DNA from: Gaiellasilicea sp035645095
GTDB lineage: Bacteria; Actinomycetota; Thermoleophilia; Gaiellales; Gaiellaceae
Direction: 5' to 3'
NCBI GenBank assembly: GCA_035645095.1
Contig: DASQNG010000178.1
Span: forward strand, 1 to 10,511
DNA length: 10,511 nucleotides
Below are positions 5,450-10,511 of this stretch, piece after piece. The stretch's first letter is position 1, and the number at the start of each line of letters is the position of its first letter. Below the pieces are notes generated by a model. That model was given only the letters and a program-made list of their open reading frames with translations, had not been told where the DNA came from and did no database searches. The translations under genes were made by a program, and so were the position numbers.

Positions 5450-5526
5450 CGCGCCTCGCCCCCGAGCACGTGGACCAGTTGCTCCCCCCGCCTCGTTGCC
5501 GCAGCGACGAGCAGGAAGCCGCGTGA
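5446..5526 (+). CDS. Possible 26-codon leaderless ORF between ybaK and ppsR
   Basis: GTG 5446 to TGA 5524-5526 encodes a 26-residue polar peptide (VTRLAPEHVDQLLPPPRCRS, then DEQEAA). Its start overlaps the preceding stop as GTGA and its stop overlaps the PpsR start (GTG 5523) as GTGA. TAACGT lies 7 nt before its start. Third codon positions are G or C in 23 of 26 codons, but that is weak evidence in this genome. I recognise no family. It may be a leader peptide that couples ribosomes into ppsR, or only a spacer that happens to be open. Confidence 0.3.
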   Translation: MTRLAPEHVDQLLPPPRCRSDEQEAA

Positions 5527-6353
5527 GCGTGAGCACACAGCCCGTCGAGCTGCACATCGTCTCCGACTCGACGGGGGAGACGGCCGCCCGCCTCGTGCTC
5601 GCGCTCGAGGCGCAGTTCCCGGCGCAACCGTTCGAGGAGGTCCGCCACCCGCGGGTGGAGACGATCGACCACCTCCAGCTCGCCGTCAGCCGCGCGAAGG
5701 GGCGCCCGGCGGTGATGGTCTACACGCTCGTCGACCGGGAGCTGCGCGAGTGCATGCACTCGCTCTGCACCGAGGCGAAGGTCGATCACTGCGACCTGCT
5801 CGGCTACCCGATCGAGACGATCGCCCGAGTCTCCGGGCAGGCCGCGCGCATGCAGCCTGGAGCGCCGGCGCCGCTCAACTCCGCGTACTTCCGGCGGATG
5901 GAGGCGATCGAGTTCGCGGTCAAGTTCGACGACGGCGTCGGCAGCGGCCTCCGTGAAGCCGACATCGTGCTGGTGGGCGTGTCGCGGACGTCGAAGACGC
6001 CGCTCTCGATCTACCTCGGCTACCTCGGCCACAAGGTCGCGAACGTCCCGATCGTGAAGGGGATCGAGCCGCCGCAGGAGCTCTTCGAGATCGAGCCGAC
6101 GAAGATCGTCGGCCTCACGATCGACGCAGAGCGTCTCGCCGAGATCCGAACGACGCGACTCCGCGGCATGGGCGGTGTCAACCGCCACTACGCCGAGCTG
6201 CTCGAAATCTACGAGGAGCTGGAGGAGGCCGAGACGCTGCACCGCCGGCTCGGCTGCCCCGTGGTCGACGTCACGGGGCTCTCGATCGAGGAGACCGCGC
6301 ACCGGGTCGTGCGCCTCGTCGACCGGCGCCGCAGCGAAGCCGGCATCGCGTGA
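5523..6353 (+). CDS. ppsR: Pyruvate, phosphate dikinase regulatory protein (bifunctional kinase/pyrophosphorylase, DUF299)
   Basis: This protein inactivates PPDK by ADP-dependent phosphorylation of the threonine two residues before the catalytic histidine, and reactivates it by phosphate-dependent removal, releasing pyrophosphate. The 276-residue product has the family N terminus LHIVSDSTGETA (10-21), the central MVYTLVD (65-71) and LGYPIETI (93-100), and the P-loop-like GVSRTSKTPLSIYL (152-165). The latter is followed by YLGHKVANVPIV and KIVGLTID. The C-terminal helix carries GMGGVNRHYAE..EIYEELEEAE. GTG 5523 has AGGA 6 nt upstream; GTG 5529 is two codons later and equally possible. ppdK itself starts at 8668 and carries the matching Thr-Ser-His. 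A member acting on PEP synthase (PpsA) is the alternative, but a PPDK gene nearby makes PSRP activity more likely. Confidence 0.94.
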   Translation: MSVSTQPVELHIVSDSTGETAARLVLALEAQFPAQPFEEVRHPRVETIDHLQLAVSRAKGRPAVMVYTLVDRELRECMHSLCTEAKVDHCDLLGYPIETIARVSGQAARMQPGAPAPLNSAYFRRMEAIEFAVKFDDGVGSGLREADIVLVGVSRTSKTPLSIYLGYLGHKVANVPIVKGIEPPQELFEIEPTKIVGLTIDAERLAEIRTTRLRGMGGVNRHYAELLEIYEELEEAETLHRRLGCPVVDVTGLSIEETAHRVVRLVDRRRSEAGIA

Positions 6354-6517
6354 CACCGCGAAAGCCGCCCGTGCCGAAGTGGCGCTGGGCGCTGTGGCTG
6401 ACGATCCTCGCCGCCGCTGACTTCGTCTTCTACGTCCTCCTGACGCCGCTCTGGCTCGGCTTGCGCGCGGCGGCGTGGCTGGCCGAGTGGCGCTCGCGCC
6501 GCTCGCGCGCCACCTGA
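6350..6517 (+). CDS. Small single-span membrane protein, 55 residues
   Basis: GTG 6350 overlaps the ppsR stop as GTGA, and the frame runs to TGA 6515-6517. The peptide starts with a basic Pro-rich segment (VTPRKPPVPK), continues with a hydrophobic stretch of about 26 residues (roughly 11-38, WRWALWLTILAAADFVFYVL and on) and ends with an Arg-rich tail (RSRRSRAT). Six tryptophans in 55 residues are notable. A GTG at 6371 is an alternative start directly before the helix. The charge pattern (basic on both flanks) and precise coupling to ppsR argue for a real gene, although it is short enough to be missed by length filters. I recognise no family and assign no function. Confidence 0.6.
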   Translation: MTPRKPPVPKWRWALWLTILAAADFVFYVLLTPLWLGLRAAAWLAEWRSRRSRAT

Positions 6518-6524
6518 CCGGCTG

Positions 6525-7412
6525 CTACTCCGAGAGCGCCCGGCGGGCGGACGTGAGCGTCTGGCCGCCGCGCAGCACCGGCTCGAAGAGGTCGCCGTGC
6601 TCCGCCACGCGCCGGAGCGCCACCTCACGCGTGAAGTCGCGGGGCCGTACCTCCTCCGTGAGCTCGTCCCAGCGGAGCGGCGTCGAGACCGGCGCGCCCG
6701 GCCGAGGCCGCACCGAGTAGACGGAGGCGATCGTCTTGCCTGCGCCGTTCTGGTGGTAGTCGACGAGGACGCCTTCGCGCTTCCGCTTCAGCCACTCCGT
6801 GGTCACGACGCCCGGGTGCTCGGCTGCGAGCCTCTTCGCGACGGCCTCGGCGAACGCGTGCGTCTCCGCGAAGCCGTGGCGGCGGGTGATCGGGACGACG
6901 ACGTGGATCCCGTCCGAGCCGCTCGTCTTCACGTAAGAGCGCAGCTCGAGCCGGTCGAGCGCCTCCCGGACGAGGTGGGCGGCCTGCACGCAGAGCGCGA
7001 ACTCCTGATCGGGCGGGTCGAGGTCGAAGAGGACGAAGTCGGGACGGTCGGGTCGGTCGACGCGCGAGTACCACGCGTTCATGTCGATGCAGTGCATCTG
7101 CACCATCCAGAGGAGCGCCTCGCGCGACTCCACGAGCGGGAAGTCCACGAGCCGCGTGCCGCCCTCGCGCGGCTGCGTCCGAAACCGGCGCGTCGGGATC
7201 CAGCCGGGCATCCCCTTCGGCGCCTGCTTCTGGAAGAAGGAGTCGCCTGCGATCCCCTCGCGCCAGCGCTTCATCGTGAACGGCCGGCCGCGCAGGTGCG
7301 GGAGGAGGGCCGGCGCGACGGCGCCGTAGTACGTGAAGAGGTCGCCCTTCGTGATCTCGTCCTCGGGGAAGAGGACGCGGTCGGCGCTCGTCAGGCGAAC
7401 GTCGCGAGCCAT
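6525..7412 (-). CDS. ligD: LigD polymerase-domain protein (NHEJ primase-polymerase), stand-alone
   Basis: This 295-residue archaeo-eukaryotic primase-type polymerase would fill gaps or add nucleotides at DNA double-strand ends during non-homologous end joining. It has only the POL domain; there are no ligase or 3'-phosphoesterase modules in the gene. N-terminal LTSADRVLFPEDEITKGDL (7-25) is typical. Metal ligands are Asp130 and Asp132 in LFDLDPP and Asp218 in LVDYHQN. The nucleotide site has TSGSDGIHV (163-171, His170), and GKTIASVYSVRPR..PVSTPLRW (225-248) is family-typical. All catalytic residues are intact. ATG 7412 is supported by a strong AAGGAGGT 6 nt upstream. It overlaps the kinase-like gene by 22 nt. 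Neither Ku nor a ligase gene lies in the window. The ligD symbol refers to the polymerase part only. Confidence 0.93.
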   Translation of the reverse strand: MARDVRLTSADRVLFPEDEITKGDLFTYYGAVAPALLPHLRGRPFTMKRWREGIAGDSFFQKQAPKGMPGWIPTRRFRTQPREGGTRLVDFPLVESREALLWMVQMHCIDMNAWYSRVDRPDRPDFVLFDLDPPDQEFALCVQAAHLVREALDRLELRSYVKTSGSDGIHVVVPITRRHGFAETHAFAEAVAKRLAAEHPGVVTTEWLKRKREGVLVDYHQNGAGKTIASVYSVRPRPGAPVSTPLRWDELTEEVRPRDFTREVALRRVAEHGDLFEPVLRGGQTLTSARRALSE

Positions 7413-7924
7413 CGGTCGACCTCCTTCTGGGTGCGCAGCCGGACGACAGCGTAGGACGCGAGCCGGCGGGGGTACTCCCGGCGGTGGCGCCTGTGGTTCC
7501 GCAGCGCGTACAGGACGAGCGAGTCGCGGCTGAAGACGACGTTCCGGATCGTCTCGCGGTTGCCGTTCCAGAGCTCCTCGCGCCGGACGACGCGGCCGAG
7601 GGTGCGGCGCACGAGCCGCGGCAGCCAGACGCGGACGGGAAGGTCGAGCCAGACGACGAGTTCGGCGTTGGAGAGCACGAGGTCACCGAGCTTTCCCCAG
7701 TAGCCGCCGTCGATCACCCACGAGTCCTCGGCGACCAGCGGCTCCACCTTCGCGTGCAGCTCCTCGGCGCTCGCCTCCGTCCAGCCCGGCCCGTGGTGCA
7801 GGGCATCGAGCTCCACGAACGGGACGCGGAGCCGCCGCGCGAGCGTGCGGCCGAGGGTCGTCTTCCCGCAGCCGCTCGCCGTCGCGACGACCGCGATCCG
7901 CCGCGGTCGCGCCGCCTCCCTCAT
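7391..7924 (-). CDS. P-loop nucleotide kinase-like protein (adenylate kinase/topology modulation protein-like)
   Basis: This 177-residue cytosolic P-loop NTPase probably phosphorylates a small substrate. The Walker A is in VVATASGCGKTTLGRTLA (12-29, Lys21, Thr22). It is followed by VPFVELDALHHGPGW (34-48) and WVIDGGYW (69-76), a pattern I know from proteins annotated as adenylate kinase-like or topology modulation (FlaR-like). LVVWLDLP (89-96) is the Walker B-like strand. A basic C-terminal half (RNHRRHRREYPRR, 142-154) may form the lid. The substrate is unknown and the topology name should not be taken as function. ATG 7924 is used. The gene lies 31 nt downstream of the peptidase E gene and overlaps the ligD polymerase gene by 22 nt, with that gene's Shine-Dalgarno inside its last codons. 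Confidence 0.82.
   Translation of the reverse strand: MREAARPRRIAVVATASGCGKTTLGRTLARRLRVPFVELDALHHGPGWTEASAEELHAKVEPLVAEDSWVIDGGYWGKLGDLVLSNAELVVWLDLPVRVWLPRLVRRTLGRVVRREELWNGNRETIRNVVFSRDSLVLYALRNHRRHRREYPRRLASYAVVRLRTQKEVDRWLATFA
7419..7426 (-). promoter_or_regulatory. Strong Shine-Dalgarno of the LigD polymerase gene
   Basis: Read on the minus strand, AAGGAGGT is an 8-nt match to the anti-16S consensus, 6 nt before ATG 7412. It is embedded in the 3' coding end of the kinase-like gene. It fixes the start of the polymerase gene and is the best ribosome-binding site I noticed in the window. Confidence 0.75.
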
Positions 7925-7933
7925 CGGGCCTCG

Positions 7934-7939
7934 AGGCTA
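7934..7939 (-). promoter_or_regulatory. Weak candidate -10 box before the kinase-like gene
   Basis: TAGCCT on the minus strand is the same hexamer as before glyS, but 9 nt rather than 7 from the ATG at 7924. It could start a transcript with a leader of about 2 nt, giving kinase-ligD a promoter separate from the peptidase gene. There is no -35 support. Confidence 0.25.
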
Positions 7940-7955
7940 CGTCCCGGCGCGGCGC

Positions 7956-8624
7956 TCACAGCAGCCGCGCCTCGAGCGGCTGCTCGCCGTCGGCAGTCAC
8001 GCGGTAGGCGCGCGCGCCCTGCCGCTGCGCCACCACCTCGCGCAGCTCCGTCCCCTCGAAGAGGAGGGCGCAGTCGTCGTCCGCGGCATAGCCGGCGGGG
8101 AAGCCGCCGCGGACGAGTTCCGTGTACACCGGCCGCCGCAGCTCCTCGCCGTCGTAGTGTGGGCAGAAGCTTCCAGGGAGGAGGCCGAGGCCGTCGTGCA
8201 GCGGCGCGAGCTGCGGCCCGAACGAGTCCGTCACCGACGCGTCGAACCAGCAGTTCGCGCCCGCGCTCGCTCCGCCGAGGACGGCGCCGCCTGCCCAGGC
8301 ATCCCGCAGCGCCCGGTCGACGCCGTGCACACGCCAGACGGCCAGCGCGTTCGCCGTGTTCCCACCGGAGACGAGCACCGCGTCCGCCCGCGCCACGCGT
8401 GCGGCCGACTTCTCCGGGGTGCCGAAGAGCGTCACCACGTCGAGCTCGCACGAATTCGTCCCCGCAAAGCCGCGGACGAACTCGATCCAGGCCTCGCCGT
8501 CCGCTGCCGGCGTCGGCAGGAAGACGAGCCGCGGCCGCGGCTTCCCCGTCAGCTCGAGCAGCAGCTCGACGAGCTGCGTCCTGCCCTGCTCGAAGCCGCC
8601 CATCGCCAGCACCCGGCCGACCAC
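7956..8624 (-). CDS. Peptidase E-like serine peptidase (family S51)
   Basis: This 222-residue protein belongs to the PepE/cyanophycinase clan, with a nucleophile elbow in a class I glutamine amidotransferase-like fold. Visible motifs are VLVSGGNTANALAVWR (83-98), the nucleophile elbow GGASAGANCWF (117-127, Ser120) and CPHYDGE (154-160, His156), positions very close to the catalytic Ser120 and His157 of Salmonella/E. coli peptidase E. RVLAMGG at the N terminus is also typical. It would cleave Asp-X dipeptides or related beta-aspartyl peptides in the cytosol; the exact substrate is not readable. No cyanophycin synthetase is in the window. GTG 8624 is the chosen start; ATG 8603 would remove the first beta strand. 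It heads the minus-strand unit with the kinase-like and ligD genes and diverges from ppdK across 43 nt. Confidence 0.88.
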   Translation of the reverse strand: MVGRVLAMGGFEQGRTQLVELLLELTGKPRPRLVFLPTPAADGEAWIEFVRGFAGTNSCELDVVTLFGTPEKSAARVARADAVLVSGGNTANALAVWRVHGVDRALRDAWAGGAVLGGASAGANCWFDASVTDSFGPQLAPLHDGLGLLPGSFCPHYDGEELRRPVYTELVRGGFPAGYAADDDCALLFEGTELREVVAQRQGARAYRVTADGEQPLEARLL

Positions 8625-8631
8625 CTCTCCG

Positions 8632-8637
8632 AGTATC
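8632..8637 (-). promoter_or_regulatory. Candidate -10 box for the peptidase E gene
   Basis: Minus-strand GATACT ends 7 nt before GTG 8624. It keeps the important A2 and T6 of the -10 pattern but has G at position 1. The spacing matches the leaderless geometry of glyS. GGAGAG lies directly against the GTG, too close to serve as a normal Shine-Dalgarno. Confidence 0.3.
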
Positions 8638-8651
8638 GCAGCGGCGGCGTG

Positions 8652-8660
8652 TGAAAAACT
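8652..8660 (+). promoter_or_regulatory. Candidate extended -10 for ppdK
   Basis: TGA followed by AAAACT resembles an extended -10 (TGN plus a hexamer with A2 and T6) and ends 7 nt before GTG 8668. This A-rich stretch stands out in a very GC-rich 43-bp divergent spacer. No Shine-Dalgarno precedes the GTG. Confidence 0.35.
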
Positions 8661-8667
8661 GCCCTCC

Positions 8668-10511
8668 GTGCGCTACGTCTACGACTTCGCGGAGGACTCC
8701 GGCGGCGGCGGCCGCGAGTTGCTCGGCGGTAAGGGCGCCGGCCTCGCCGAGATGACCGCACTCGGCGTCCCGGTCCCCGGCGGGTTCACGATCACGACGG
8801 ACGCCTGCCGCGCCTACATGAGCGGCGGTGGCACGCTGCCGGCGGGCCTCGGCGACGAGATCGTGGAGCACATCGGCGCGCTCGAGCGCCACTCCGGCAA
8901 GCGCTTCGGCGATCACGACGACCCGCTCCTCGTCTCCGTTCGGTCCGGCGCGGCGGTCTCGATGCCGGGGATGATGGACACGATCCTGAACCTCGGCCTG
9001 AGCGACGAGGCCGTCGAGGGGCTCGCGGCCTCCACGGCCAACCCGCGCTTCGCGTACGACTCCTACCGGCGGCTGATCCAGATGTACGGCGAGGTGGTGG
9101 ACGGCGTCGACGGGCACCGCTTCGAGTCGGCGCTCGCGGCGCTGAAGGAGGAGCGCGGCGTGAAGCAGGACGTGGAGCTCTCGGCCGACGACCTGCGCGA
9201 GCTCGTGGCGACGTTCCGGCGGATCTACCGGGAGGAGACGGGCGGCGCCGACTTCCCGCAGGACGCCCGGGCGCAGCTCGAGCGGGCGGTGCAGGCGGTG
9301 TTCGAGTCGTGGAACGCGCCGCGCGCCCAGGTCTACCGCCGCACGTACGAGATCCCCGACGACCTCGGCACCGCCGTGAACGTCGTCCAGATGGTCTTCG
9401 GCAACAAGGGCCCGAGCTCCGGAACCGGCGTCTGCTTCACGCGCGATCCCTCGACCGGCGAGAGCGGCGTCTACGGTGAGTTCCTGCAGAACGCGCAGGG
9501 GGAGGACGTCGTCGCGGGGATCCGGACGCCTGAGCCGCTTGCGCGGATGGCGGACACGCTGCCGGAGGCGTACGAGGAGCTGCTCGAGAACCTCCGCCGG
9601 CTCGAGGAGCACTACCGGGACATGCAGGACATCGAGTTCACCGTCGAGGACGGGAGGCTCTTCCTGCTCCAGACTCGCACGGCGAAGCGAACCGCCGCGG
9701 CCGCGCTCAAGTGCGCGGTCGAGATGGTCGACGAGGGGGTGATCTCCCGCGAGGAGGCGGTCGCCCGGATCGACCCGGCGCAGCTCGACCAGCTGCTCCA
9801 CCCGATGATCGACCCCAAGGCCGACGTGGAGGTCGTCGCGAAGGGGCTGAACGCCTCGCCGGGCGCAGCGTCCGGAGCTATCGTCTTCGACGCCGACACC
9901 GCCGAGGAACGCGGGCAGGCGGGGGAGAGCGTCATCCTCGTGCGCTGGGAGACGACGCCGGACGACTTCCATGGGATGGTGCAGGCGAAGGGGATCCTGA
10001 CCGCCCACGGCGGCCTCACGTCGCACGCGGCGGTCGTCGCACGCGGGATGGGGACGCCCTGCGTCACCGGCTGCGAAGCGCTCCACGTCGACGCGCAGGC
10101 GAAAGTCGTGCGCCTACCCGGGCACGAGCTGCGCGAGGGCGACACGATCACGATCAACGGCGGCACCGGCGAGGTGATCGTCGGCGCCGTCCCGCTCGTG
10201 CCGCCGCAGATCAACGAGGACTTCGCGTCGATCCTCGGCTGGGCCGACGAGCTGCGCCATCTCAAGGTGCGCACGAACGCGGACACGCCGGAGGACGCGG
10301 CCCGCGCGCGCGAGTTCGGCGCCGAGGGAATCGGCCTCTGCCGGACGGAGCACATGTTTGCCGACGCCGCACGGCTGCACCTCGTGCGTGCGATGGTCCT
10401 CGCGCCCGACGAGGAGGGGCGGCGCGCCGCGCTCGACGCGCTGCTGCCGGTCCAGCAGGGCGACTTCGAGGGGATCTTCGAGGCGATGGCGGGCCTGCCG
10501 GTCACGATCCG
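8668..10511 (+). CDS. ppdK: Pyruvate, phosphate dikinase, N-terminal 614 residues (gene cut by window end)
   Basis: PPDK interconverts pyruvate, ATP and phosphate with PEP, AMP and pyrophosphate, through phosphohistidine. About 614 of the usual 870-900 residues are present. The ATP-grasp domain starts with LLGGKGAGLAEMT (18-30, Lys22) and PVPGGFTIT (35-43). It continues with VSVRSGAAVSMPGMMDTILNLG (89-110), GNKGPSSGTGVCFTRDP (245-261) and LFLLQTRTAKRT (331-342). The swivelling phosphohistidine domain has LNASPGAASG (394-403) and AHGGLTSHAAVVARGMGTPCV (446-466). In it His453 is the carrier and Thr451 the PSRP regulatory site. The PEP-binding TIM barrel begins with VRTNADTP..AR..GAEGIGLCRTEHMF (534-564). 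No defects are seen. GTG 8668 places the first strand RYVYDF at the N terminus, as in the family. It diverges from the peptidase gene. Confidence 0.96.
   Translation, partial: MRYVYDFAEDSGGGGRELLGGKGAGLAEMTALGVPVPGGFTITTDACRAYMSGGGTLPAGLGDEIVEHIGALERHSGKRFGDHDDPLLVSVRSGAAVSMPGMMDTILNLGLSDEAVEGLAASTANPRFAYDSYRRLIQMYGEVVDGVDGHRFESALAALKEERGVKQDVELSADDLRELVATFRRIYREETGGADFPQDARAQLERAVQAVFESWNAPRAQVYRRTYEIPDDLGTAVNVVQMVFGNKGPSSGTGVCFTRDPSTGESGVYGEFLQNAQGEDVVAGIRTPEPLARMADTLPEAYEELLENLRRLEEHYRDMQDIEFTVEDGRLFLLQTRTAKRTAAAALKCAVEMVDEGVISREEAVARIDPAQLDQLLHPMIDPKADVEVVAKGLNASPGAASGAIVFDADTAEERGQAGESVILVRWETTPDDFHGMVQAKGILTAHGGLTSHAAVVARGMGTPCVTGCEALHVDAQAKVVRLPGHELREGDTITINGGTGEVIVGAVPLVPPQINEDFASILGWADELRHLKVRTNADTPEDAARAREFGAEGIGLCRTEHMFADAARLHLVRAMVLAPDEEGRRAALDALLPVQQGDFEGIFEAMAGLPVTI

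Noticed and set aside
5409..6356. 315-codon minus-strand frame opposite ppsR
   Set aside because: Arg/Asp/His-rich antisense shadow; the plus strand carries all DUF299 motifs.
7921..10086. 721-codon open frame on the minus strand across ppdK and the peptidase E gene
   Set aside because: It is the antisense shadow of ppdK: Arg/Asp/His-rich, no recognisable motif, and its opposite strand has the full PPDK motif series. Long antisense frames are expected at this GC content.

Overview
The window is GC-rich bacterial chromosome (my impression is about 70% G+C) with 12 recognisable protein genes, one partial at each end. I add a 55-residue membrane ORF and a tentative 26-codon ORF. I see no mobile element, CRISPR array, rRNA or tRNA. 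The strong G/C third-position bias, GTG starts, near absence of spacers, several -10-like TANNNT boxes 6-7 nt before start codons (leaderless transcription) and a stand-alone LigD polymerase fit an actinobacterium. A deep-branching Thermoleophilia-like lineage is my guess, and it is an inference from style and gene content only.

Layout. Positions 1-1593 (+): the 3' end of a pyrimidine-nucleoside phosphorylase gene, a GNAT acetyltransferase and mutM (formamidopyrimidine-DNA glycosylase), packed head to tail. Positions 1598-1852 (-): a glutaredoxin, convergent with mutM and divergent from recO. Positions 1918-2658 (+): recO, apparently leaderless. Positions 2664-4972 (-): glyS (alpha2-type glycyl-tRNA synthetase) followed by two tandem small membrane proteins that resemble signal peptidase II but lack one catalytic aspartate. 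Positions 4991-6517 (+): a YbaK-type Cys-tRNA(Pro) deacylase, a possible 26-codon ORF, the pyruvate phosphate dikinase regulator (PpsR/PSRP) and a 55-codon membrane protein, each joined to the next by a GTGA overlap. Positions 6525-8624 (-): in transcription order a peptidase E (S51), a P-loop nucleotide kinase-like protein and a LigD polymerase-domain protein. Positions 8668-10511 (+): ppdK, cut by the window end.

Functional themes are DNA repair (mutM, recO, ligD polymerase), translation fidelity (glyS, ybaK) and control of the pyruvate/PEP node. ppdK keeps the Thr-Ser-His motif that is the target of the kinase/phosphorylase encoded 2.3 kb upstream by ppsR.

Most genes are housekeeping. The least ordinary items are the tandem LspA-like pair with a lost catalytic residue, the small GTGA-linked ORFs around ppsR, and the doubled use of an 18-bp spacer between glyS and ybaK.
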